A DNA stretch of 64,000 bases from CAWGJC01 sp965276665. GTDB taxonomy: Bacteria; Pseudomonadota; Alphaproteobacteria; Acetobacterales; Acetobacteraceae. Positions 57,213-64,000 of this stretch are shown here, in pieces (positions within the stretch are counted from its first letter, which is position 1; each line of letters begins with the position of its first letter). The position numbers and the translations under genes were made by a program. The notes beneath the pieces were generated by a model. The model was not told the origin of the DNA. It worked only from the letters and a program-made list of their open reading frames with translations, and did not search any database. The stretch lies in assembly GCA_965276665.1 (NCBI GenBank), contig OZ255620.1, positions 2,418,001 through 2,482,000 on the forward strand. The letters are read 5' to 3'.

Positions 57213-58352
57213 TCAGGCGGCTTGCGCAGGCTGGAATTGCGGATGCACGACGAGGCCGCCACGCGTCAGCAGCACGCCGCGCACGATGTCGTCGGTCTCG
57301 GGCAAGGCGGGTGCGCCCGCCTCCTTGTTCCAGAAGCCGGTGAGGAAGGTGAGCAGGTTGCGCGCATAGAGCTGGCTCGCGGCGACGGCGATCCGCGACG
57401 GCCAGTTGCGCCAGCCGAGAAGGCTAACGCCGTTCTCCGTCATCGTGATTTGGCCCGGCACCGTCGCCGCGCAATTGCCGCCGGATTCCGCCGCCAGATC
57501 GGCGATCACGCTGCCGGGCCGCATCGAAGCGACCATCGCCTCGGTCACGATCACCGGGGCGCGGCGCCCCATCACCAGCGCGGTGCACACCACGATGTCC
57601 TGCTTGGCGACGGTGGCCGCGATCAGCTCGGCCTGCTTGCGGCGGAACTCCTCGCTCATCTCGCGCGCATAGGCGCCGGTCTGCCCCGCCGTCTCCGCAT
57701 CCTCGACGCCGACGAAGCTCGCGCCGAGCGATTTTATCTCTTCCTTCGCCGCCGGCCGCACATCGGTCGCGGAGACGATCGCGCCGAGCCGCCGCGCCGT
57801 CGCGATCGCCTGCAGCCCGGCCACGCCCGCGCCGATCACCAGCACCCGCGCCGGCGGCACCGTGCCGGCCGCGGTCATCATCATCGGAAAGCCGCGCTGG
57901 AACGTGGCCGCCGCCTCCACCACCGCGCGGTAGCCGGCGAGATTGGCCTGGCTCGAGAGCACGTCCATCGATTGCGCGCGGGTGATGCGCGGCAGCAGCT
58001 CCATCGCCGCGACATCGATCCCGGCGGCGGCGAGCCCGGGCAGCACGGCCGGATCGGCATGCGCCCCGGCGATGCAGACGAGCAGCGCGCCGCGCGGAAT
58101 TTTCTCCCGCGCCGCCGCCTCGGGCATGGCGACCGCGAAGACGATGCCCGCGCCGGCGAGCGCCGCCGCTGCATCCGGCGCGATCTCCGCGCCGGCCTCG
58201 GCGAAGTCCCGATCCGGGATCGCGGCGCCGGCGCCGGCGCCGGATTCCACCGCGACGGCGAGGCCCAGCGCGATGAGGCGCTTGATCGTCTCGGGCGTGG
58301 CGGCGACCCGGGTCTCGTCCTGCCGCGTTTCCTTCAGAACTGCCAGCCGCAT
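57213..58352 (-). CDS. pntA1: NAD(P) transhydrogenase subunit alpha part 1
   Basis: A 379-residue soluble NAD(H)-binding subunit. It starts MRLAVLKETRQDETRVAATP, has the RQD loop, the Rossmann motif RVLVIGAGVAGLQAIATARR and VSATDVRPAAKEEIKSLGAS, then GRRAPVIVTEAMVASMRPGS. GGAGAGG supports the start. First gene of pntA1-pntA2-pntB. In the 69-bp gap to pntA2 a CCAGGGAGCTTGGTCG unit occurs twice. Confidence 0.94.
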   Translation of the reverse strand: MRLAVLKETRQDETRVAATPETIKRLIALGLAVAVESGAGAGAAIPDRDFAEAGAEIAPDAAAALAGAGIVFAVAMPEAAAREKIPRGALLVCIAGAHADPAVLPGLAAAGIDVAAMELLPRITRAQSMDVLSSQANLAGYRAVVEAAATFQRGFPMMMTAAGTVPPARVLVIGAGVAGLQAIATARRLGAIVSATDVRPAAKEEIKSLGASFVGVEDAETAGQTGAYAREMSEEFRRKQAELIAATVAKQDIVVCTALVMGRRAPVIVTEAMVASMRPGSVIADLAAESGGNCAATVPGQITMTENGVSLLGWRNWPSRIAVAASQLYARNLLTFLTGFWNKEAGAPALPETDDIVRGVLLTRGGLVVHPQFQPAQAA

Positions 58353-58486
58353 GAGCTTGCCTCTCCAAGCGGGGGGCCTTTCAAGCCGGCCTTCCCAAGC
58401 TGGCCGGAACGCTACCGACCCGAGCCCCGGCTCGGCAAGGGCGCGCGATTTTCCAACGCCGGCAAAGCTGCGATGATGCGGCTCCG

Positions 58487-59776
58487 ATGATCCTCGATCT
58501 GCTGCGCGGCCGCGATTTCCGCTCCTTCCTGCTCGCCAACGCCTTTGAGCGCGTCGCCGCCTCGGGGATGACGGTGCTGCTCGGCTTCCAGGTCTACGCG
58601 CTGACCCACAAGCCGCTCGATCTCGGCTGGCTCGGCCTCGCCGAGGCGATCCCGGGCGTCACCCTGGTGCTCTATGGCGGCCATATCGCCGACCGGATCA
58701 GCCGGCGCCGCATCGTGCTCGCCACCTCGGCGATGCTCACCCTGCTGGCGGCGGCGCTCGCGGCGCTGTCGGGCCTGCCGCGCGCCACGCTGCTCGGCGG
58801 CATCTACGTCATCGCCTTCCTCTCCGGCGTGGTGCGCGCCTTCGAGAACCCGGCCGCCTCGGGGATGGAGGCGCAGGTCGTGCCGCTCGCCCAGCTGATG
58901 CGCGGCGTGGCGCTGCTCGCCACCACCGGCCGGCTCGCCGACGTGTTCGGGCCGATCCTCGCCGGCTTCGCCTGGGCGGCGATCGGCGCGCGCGACACCT
59001 ATGCCGCGATCGCGGTGCTGTTCGCGCTGACCTGCGTGATGCTCGCCTTTGTCTCGGAACGCCCGCCGCCGGCGCATGCGAAAGGCGACAACGACACCTG
59101 GCGCCGCATGTGGGAGGGCGTGCGCTACGTGTTCCGCGACCAGATCCTGGTCGGCTCGATGGCGCTCGACCTGTTCGCGGTGTTCTTCGGCGGCGCCACC
59201 GCGCTGCTGCCGGCCTTCGCGACCGACATCCTGCATGTCGGCCCGACCGGGTTCGGCCTGCTGCGGGCGGCGAGCGGCGCCGGCTCGATGGTCGCCGCCC
59301 TGGTGGCCGCGCGGCTGGTGCCGGAGCGGCGCGCCGGACTCATCCTGCACGCGGTGGTGGGCGGATTCGGCATCAGCATGGTGGTGTTCGGCTTCTCCCG
59401 CTCGCTCTGGCTCTCCCTCGCGGCGCTGTTCGTGGCGGGCATCTGCGACGGGCTCAGCATGCTGATCCGCCGCGCCATCCTCCGCCTGGCCTCGCCCGAG
59501 CCGATGCGCGGGCGGATCGCGGCGGTGAAATCGGTGTTCGTCGGCTCGTCGAACGAGATCGGCGCCTTCGAGAGCGGGTTCCTGGCGAGCCTGATCGGCA
59601 CCACCGCCTCGGTCTGGGCCGGCGGCCTCGTCACCCTGGGCATCGTCGGCTTCGCCGCCTGGAAGCTGCCCAAGCTGCTGAAGCTCGATTTCGCCACCCT
59701 CGCGCGCGCCGAGATGAGCGCGGCGGCGCTGGCCGATCCCGACGAGGAAGCGGCGATCATCGCCGCGGCCTCTTAG
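58487..59776 (+). CDS. MFS exporter, EntS-like
   Basis: A 429-residue major facilitator with about twelve spans. Motif A GGHIADRISRRRIVLATSAM is clear after span 2, and a polar middle loop (ERPPPAHAKGDNDTWRRMWE) precedes VRYVFRDQILVGSMALDLFA. This layout is that of the MFS_3/EntS group that exports siderophores or drugs. Divergent from pntA1. Substrate unknown. Confidence 0.85.
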   Translation: MILDLLRGRDFRSFLLANAFERVAASGMTVLLGFQVYALTHKPLDLGWLGLAEAIPGVTLVLYGGHIADRISRRRIVLATSAMLTLLAAALAALSGLPRATLLGGIYVIAFLSGVVRAFENPAASGMEAQVVPLAQLMRGVALLATTGRLADVFGPILAGFAWAAIGARDTYAAIAVLFALTCVMLAFVSERPPPAHAKGDNDTWRRMWEGVRYVFRDQILVGSMALDLFAVFFGGATALLPAFATDILHVGPTGFGLLRAASGAGSMVAALVAARLVPERRAGLILHAVVGGFGISMVVFGFSRSLWLSLAALFVAGICDGLSMLIRRAILRLASPEPMRGRIAAVKSVFVGSSNEIGAFESGFLASLIGTTASVWAGGLVTLGIVGFAAWKLPKLLKLDFATLARAEMSAAALADPDEEAAIIAAAS

Positions 59777-59835
59777 CGGTGTCTTCGTAGCGTCATTTCC
59801 CCCGGGACGGGGCGCTCTGGCATAAGCCGGGCGGC

Positions 59836-60876
59836 ATGCTGCTCGAGTTCCTGCGCTGGTTCGCCCAGCAGCTTTCCGACCTGGCCGGCGCCCCCGGCCG
59901 CGCCGCGCGCACCCCCGACGCAGTGGTGATCCGCAGCGAAACGCCCGGGCCGGGACACAGGCCGGCGCTGCTGCTGCGCCGCGGCGGCCGCCTCGCGGCA
60001 CTCGGCCCGCTCGATCCGGGCGCTACGCCGGCCGCGCTCCGCAAGCGGCTCGGCCGCAACCCGCCCCGCCTCGTCGCCCTCGAGATCCCGCCCGGGATGC
60101 TGCTCGAACGCCGGATCGCCCTGCCGCTCGCCGCCGAGGCCCAGCACCGCCGCGTGCTCGCCTACGAGATGGACCGCTACACCCCCTTCGCCGCCGACGC
60201 GCTCTACTGGAACAGCGAGATCGCCGAGCGGGACCGCGCGCGCGGCCGCCTGCTGGTCCGCCTCCGGATGGTGCCGCGCGCCGCCCTCGCCGAGCTCGTC
60301 GCCACCCTCGCCCCGCTCGGCCTCGCACCGTCGCGGCTCGAATGCCAGGGCGCGCACGGCGCGGCGGTGATCGACCTGCGCAGCCCCGGACACGCAGGCG
60401 GGCGCGGCCTGCGGGCCGCCGCCTTCCTCTGCGCCGGCCTGGCGGTCGCCGCGATCGGCCTTCCCTTCCTCCGGCAATGGCAGACCAGCGCCCGCATCGA
60501 GCAGCGCATCGCCGTGCTCGCGCCCCGCATCGCCGAGGCCGCCACCCTCCGCCGCCGCATCGCCGACGGCGCCGCCGGGGCCAGCGCCATCGCCGCCGAC
60601 GAGGCCCGCACCGGCGACGCGCTCCGCGCCATCGCGACGATCACCGACCTGCTGCCCGACGACACGCACCTCACTTTGCTCAACCTGCGCGCGCGCCGCC
60701 TTGCCCTTGAGGGCAAGGCCGCCTCCGCCGCAGCGCTGATCCCGCTGCTGGCCGCCGCGCCCAGCCTGCGCGACCCGAGCTTCGCCGCCCCGGTCACCCG
60801 CGAAGGCGGAACCGAAAGCTTCTCGCTCCGCGCCACCGTGGCGGCCGATCCATCCGATCCGACGGCCACGCCCTGA
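59836..60876 (+). CDS. GspL/PilN-like type II secretion protein
   Basis: A 346-residue protein. The N-terminal cytoplasmic part (LVALEIPPGMLLERRIALPL, YEMDRYTPFAADALYWNSEI) is the GspL/PilM-N ATPase-fold-like region, then one membrane span (GLRAAAFLCAGLAVAAIGLP), a coiled coil and a periplasmic ferredoxin-like PilN domain (LRAIATITDLLPDDTHLTLL). It would recruit the secretion ATPase to the inner membrane. Followed by a GspM-like gene with overlapping stop and start (TGATG). Confidence 0.75.
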   Translation: MLLEFLRWFAQQLSDLAGAPGRAARTPDAVVIRSETPGPGHRPALLLRRGGRLAALGPLDPGATPAALRKRLGRNPPRLVALEIPPGMLLERRIALPLAAEAQHRRVLAYEMDRYTPFAADALYWNSEIAERDRARGRLLVRLRMVPRAALAELVATLAPLGLAPSRLECQGAHGAAVIDLRSPGHAGGRGLRAAAFLCAGLAVAAIGLPFLRQWQTSARIEQRIAVLAPRIAEAATLRRRIADGAAGASAIAADEARTGDALRAIATITDLLPDDTHLTLLNLRARRLALEGKAASAAALIPLLAAAPSLRDPSFAAPVTREGGTESFSLRATVAADPSDPTATP

Positions 60877-61460
60877 TGGCGCTCCCCCTCCCCGACGGGC
60901 GACGCGGGCAAGCGCTGGCGCTCGCGCTCTGCGGACTGGCCCTTGCTTTGGTCTGGTTCGTCGCCGCCGTCCCGCTGATCGGCCTCTACACCAACCGCGC
61001 GGCGGAAATCACTCAACGCGCCACCCTCGCGCTCCGCATGCAGGCGATAGCCGAAAACCTCCCCGCGCTCCGCCGCCAGGCCGAGGCCGCGCCTCACGAA
61101 AACACCTCCCTCCTCACCGGACAGGACGACGCCGTCGCCGGCGCCGCCCTGCAGGAACGCATCCAACGCCTCGCCGAAGCCGTCCATGTCGGCCTCGCCA
61201 GCATCGAAATGCTGCCGCCAACCACCACCGGCGGATACCGCCGGATCGCGCTCCGCCTGTCGATCTCCGCCGGACGCTGGGACCCGGTGATGCACCTGCT
61301 CCAAGCCATCGAAACCGGCCCACCCCGCATGCTCGTCGACGACCTGCAAATCCGCGGCCTGCCCATCCAAAACCGCACCCTCGGCGCTCCCGTGGACGCC
61401 ACCTTCAGCGTCACCGCCTACCGCCTCGCGGGGCCGACGACGATCGCGGATGGGGGGTGA
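60876..61460 (+). CDS. GspM-like type II secretion protein
   Basis: A 194-residue bitopic protein: one N-terminal span (ALALCGLALALVWFVAAVPL), a coiled-coil stretch, and a ferredoxin-like periplasmic domain (AEAVHVGLASIEMLPPTT, LRLSISAGRWDPVMHLLQAI, RMLVDDLQIRGLP) of the T2SSM_b type. It partners GspL. The rest of the secretion genes are not on this strand in the window. Confidence 0.75.
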   Translation: MALPLPDGRRGQALALALCGLALALVWFVAAVPLIGLYTNRAAEITQRATLALRMQAIAENLPALRRQAEAAPHENTSLLTGQDDAVAGAALQERIQRLAEAVHVGLASIEMLPPTTTGGYRRIALRLSISAGRWDPVMHLLQAIETGPPRMLVDDLQIRGLPIQNRTLGAPVDATFSVTAYRLAGPTTIADGG

Positions 61461-61472
61461 AGCGGCGTAAAG

Positions 61473-61716
61473 CCAGGGGCGCTGCCCCTGGACCCCGCTA
61501 AGGGCGTCGCCCTTAGAACCCGATACGGCGCTTTGCGCAGCACGGGCGAGATCCGGGGAGCCTGGGTGTTTGATGCGCTTCGCGCGAAGCGCAATCAGCA
61601 AACGGAGATTCGCCAGATATCGCCCTGGTCCCCCGATGCTGCCCCCCCGGCGCGACGCGCCAACCGGGTTCTAAGGGCGACTGCCCTTAGCGGGGGTCCA
61701 GGGGCAGAGCCCCTGG
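61473..61716. repeat. Repeat family C, inverted pair of double hairpins
   Basis: The left copy has stems CCAGGGGCGCTGCCCCTGG and CTAAGGGCGTCGCCCTTAG; the right copy is the same unit in reverse order (CTAAGGGCGACTGCCCTTAG, then CCAGGGGCAGAGCCCCTGG). About 150 bp lie between, including the perfect 18-base palindrome GCGCTTCGCGCGAAGCGC at 61575-61592. The whole fills the 273-bp convergent gap between the GspM-like and GspN-like genes. Confidence 0.75.
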
Positions 61717-61733
61717 CCTTCCTTGCCTTCCCT

Positions 61734-62294
61734 TCAAGGCTGCAGATGCGGATCGGATCGTTTGGTGTGCAAAACCTCGATGTCGGCGATGCGGACGACC
61801 GGGGCCGGCGGGATGAGCAGGCCGGCGGGGCGGAGGGTTCGGGGCATTCCGTCGCAGGTGAGGGTGACGCTGTCGGCGGTGATCGTGTCGACGAGGCAGC
61901 CGGCGAGGCGGCCGCCGGTGGCGAGTGTGGTGGGGTGCGGGGTAGTTGCGAAGAGGGCGAGCTGCAGGCCGGGGGCGGTGACGATGCCGGAGAGGCGCGG
62001 CATGCTGCCGTCGGCGGCCGGCCCGGCATCGGGGCCGGCATCGGGCCGGCGGTCGGGGGCGAAGAGCGGGCGGGCGAGCGTGTCGCCGAGCGGCGAACCG
62101 TCCAAGGTGGCGTGCAAGGGGGTGGCTTGCGATGGGACGGGGGGTGGCGGTGTTGCCTCCCCCGCCGCCGCGCGCACCAGCGGCGGGGGCGGCGCCACGC
62201 CGGGCAGCATGTCCGCCGCGACCATCGAGGCGAGTCCGGCGGAGGCGAGCAGGAGCGCGCCGGTCGCCGAGAGCGTGATCGGCCGGCCGATCAC
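61734..62294 (-). CDS. GspN-like secretion-associated protein
   Basis: A 186-residue protein: one N-terminal span (ATGALLLASAGLASMVAADM), a Pro-rich linker, then a beta domain with GSPLGDTLARPLFAPDRRP, RLSGIVTAPGLQLALF and VVRIADIEVL. The SRPLFxxxRRP...LxGIV pattern matches GspC/GspN-like proteins of type II secretion (HR-like domain). It starts at GTG, overlapping the stop of the P-type ATPase gene (GTGA), and converges on the GspL/GspM-like genes. Function in secretion is inferred. Confidence 0.6.
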   Translation of the reverse strand: MIGRPITLSATGALLLASAGLASMVAADMLPGVAPPPPLVRAAAGEATPPPPVPSQATPLHATLDGSPLGDTLARPLFAPDRRPDAGPDAGPAADGSMPRLSGIVTAPGLQLALFATTPHPTTLATGGRLAGCLVDTITADSVTLTCDGMPRTLRPAGLLIPPAPVVRIADIEVLHTKRSDPHLQP

Positions 62295-64000
62295 GCGATG
62301 CGCCGCATCGCGGCCTGGCCGGACGGGTGGACCGAACCCTGTCCCTGGCGGGTTTCGTCGAACAGCAGCAGCCGGCCGGCATTGGCGATGCCGGCGAAGG
62401 TGCTGAGATTGTGCAGCAGCGCGGCGACGATCGCCCCTTCCGCGCCGAGCAGGCCGAACGCCGCCAGCACGATCAGCACAAAGGTCCAGCCGAGCCCCAT
62501 GCCGACATTCATGTGGATGGTGGCGCGGCATCGGCGGCTCAGCCGGATGCAGGTGGCGAGCCGGCGCAGGTCGCCGGTCATCAGCACGAGATCGGCCGAC
62601 GCGAGCGCGACGTCGGTGCCTTTCACCCCCATGGCGATGCCGACCGCGCCCGCCTTCAGCGCGAGCGAATCGTTGATGCCGTCGCCCACCACCAACGGCC
62701 GGAAGCCCTGGTCGAGCTCGGCCAGCACGCGATGCATCTTCTGCTCGGGGAGCGCCTCGGCGCAGATATCGCCGATCTCGAGCGCGGCGCCGACCCGCTC
62801 GGCGACCCGCCGGCGGTCTCCGGTGAGCAGCACCTGGCGCTCGAGGCCGAGGCCCCGCAATGCCTGCATGGCGCTTCTCGCCTCGGGCCGCGGCTCGTCG
62901 GCCAGCAGCAGCCAGCCGAGGAATTTTCCGGCCCGCGCGACGCCGGCGATCGGGCCGTCATGATCGGGCGCCGGGCCGGTGTCGAACCCGGCGAACATTT
63001 CCGGCCGGCCGATCGCGACCGCGTCGCCAGCGAGGGTCGCGCGAACGCCGAAGCCGGGCTCCTCCCGGATCGCGGCGAGCGGCAGGCGGTCGGGCGTCGC
63101 CCCGGCGAGCGCGCGGCTCACCGGGTGGCTGCTCGCCGCCCCGAGCGAGGCGGCGAGCGTCACCATCGCCTCCCGCCCGACCGCTCCCGCCGGCAGCACG
63201 CCGGTCAGCGAGAGCTCGCCGAGCGTCACCGTCCCGGTCTTGTCGACCACCACCGAGGTGACTTCCGCGAGCTGCTCGAGGAAGGCCGAGCCCTTGATCA
63301 GGATGCCGTGCCGCGCCGCCACCGCGATCGCCGCCACCGCCGTCGCGGGCGCGGCCAGCACCAGCGCGCAGGGGCAGGAGGCGACGAGCACCGCCAGCAT
63401 GTCCTCGGTATTGCCGGTGGCGAACCACACGCCGGCGGCGATCAGCAGGATCAGCGCCATGTATTGCCCGGCATAGTGCTCGAGCAGCCGGGTCACCGGC
63501 GGCTTCGCCCGCTCGGCGGTCTGCATCAGCCCGATGATCTTGCCGAGCGTGGTCTCGCCGCCCACCCGCGTCACCGCGACGACCAGCCTGCCATCCACGT
63601 TGATCGAGCCGGCGAGCGCGGTGTCGCCCTCGCCCACCTCGACCGGCACGCTCTCGCCGGTGAGCGAGGCGGTGTCGAGGCTGGAGCGGCCCTGGCGGAT
63701 GGTGCCGTCCGCCGGCACGCGGTCGCCGGCGCGCAGCTCGATGGTGTCGCCCGCCGCGAGCCGGCCGGAGGGGATTGTCTCCACCGTGCCGTCGGCGCGC
63801 AGGCGGCGCGCGGTGGTGTCCACCAGCCGCCCGAGCGCGCGGATCGCCTCCTGCGAGCCGAGCAGGCTGCGCTCCTCCAGCACGTGGCCGATCAGCATCA
63901 GGATCGGCAACAGCGCCGCGGTCATCAGGTCGCCGGTCGCCCAGGCGGCGATCAGCGCGACGGCGACGAGCTGGTCCGTCATGCCGTGCAGGGTCGGGTG
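62291..64000 (-). CDS. P1B-type heavy-metal ATPase (N-terminus outside window)
   Basis: A 570-codon partial frame running off the right edge; the frame is open at the border (HPTLHGMTDQLVAVAL), so the ATG at 63982 is not taken as the start. Actuator motif LTGESVP, metal motif SCPCAL in the sixth span, phosphorylation site DKTGTVT, HP-motif SSHPVSRAL, nucleotide hinge GDGINDSLAL. C-P-C fits Cu, Zn or Cd/Pb pumps; the last span HNLSTFAGIANAGRLL does not clearly decide. It ends in an overlap with the GspN-like gene. Confidence 0.9.
   Translation of the reverse strand, partial: HPTLHGMTDQLVAVALIAAWATGDLMTAALLPILMLIGHVLEERSLLGSQEAIRALGRLVDTTARRLRADGTVETIPSGRLAAGDTIELRAGDRVPADGTIRQGRSSLDTASLTGESVPVEVGEGDTALAGSINVDGRLVVAVTRVGGETTLGKIIGLMQTAERAKPPVTRLLEHYAGQYMALILLIAAGVWFATGNTEDMLAVLVASCPCALVLAAPATAVAAIAVAARHGILIKGSAFLEQLAEVTSVVVDKTGTVTLGELSLTGVLPAGAVGREAMVTLAASLGAASSHPVSRALAGATPDRLPLAAIREEPGFGVRATLAGDAVAIGRPEMFAGFDTGPAPDHDGPIAGVARAGKFLGWLLLADEPRPEARSAMQALRGLGLERQVLLTGDRRRVAERVGAALEIGDICAEALPEQKMHRVLAELDQGFRPLVVGDGINDSLALKAGAVGIAMGVKGTDVALASADLVLMTGDLRRLATCIRLSRRCRATIHMNVGMGLGWTFVLIVLAAFGLLGAEGAIVAALLHNLSTFAGIANAGRLLLFDETRQGQGSVHPSGQAAMRRIA

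Overview
This 64 kb window looks like chromosome of an alphaproteobacterium, most likely family Acetobacteraceae. It is GC-rich, it carries an rRNA operon in the order 16S, tRNA-Ile(GAT), tRNA-Ala(TGC), 23S, 5S, tRNA-fMet, and its 16S text looks acetobacteral by eye. COQ9, PntA1/PntA2/PntB, a GspL/GspM pair and short palindromic repeats agree with that. No species call is made. All domain calls come from reading motifs by eye; no database search was run.

The left half (about 1-39.9 kb) is mostly accessory. It opens with a minus-strand polyamine/putrescine-type ABC importer whose binding protein is a stub, followed by a PLP-dependent decarboxylase and a divergent, intact Tat-exported binding protein. 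Next come an Ogt-type alkyltransferase and an alpha/beta hydrolase, then a wrecked type ISP restriction-modification gene. That gene is cut near its start by an IS630-family element and has lost its methyltransferase core to a 1.1 kb stretch of small genes and gene remnants. A minus-strand set of two amidohydrolases, a Rieske protein and a family 5 binding protein follows. Then comes a tightly packed minus-strand block: two related OB-like repeat proteins (one secreted, one cytosolic), a metallophosphoesterase, an MFS carrier, an ArsB/NhaD-type carrier and a YdcZ-type transporter. A MarR/SnoaL-like pair and a MerR/cation-efflux pair come next; the efflux protein carries an in-frame 15-bp minisatellite and is followed by a His-rich micro-ORF. 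A GntR-controlled plus-strand operon then encodes an alpha/beta hydrolase, an acyl-CoA dehydrogenase, an amidohydrolase, an acyl-CoA synthetase and a full Liv-type ABC importer, so uptake, ring or ester hydrolysis, CoA activation and oxidation are probably linked. Two truncated genes fused to each other, a Tam-type methyltransferase and a LysR/D-2-hydroxyacid dehydrogenase pair close the accessory part.

The right half is more core-like: the rRNA operon (minus strand) with its sigma70-type promoter and boxA-like leader, a GNAT acetyltransferase, ClpB, DUF427, peptide deformylase with COQ9, ribosomal protein S21, PaiB, an MsbA-like exporter, a GT4 glycosyltransferase, the three-subunit proton-translocating transhydrogenase, an MFS exporter, GspL/GspM-like proteins, a GspN-like protein, and a P1B-type ATPase that runs off the right edge.

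Three families of short palindromic repeats are scattered through the window. One of them lies directly against the stop codon of three unrelated minus-strand genes.
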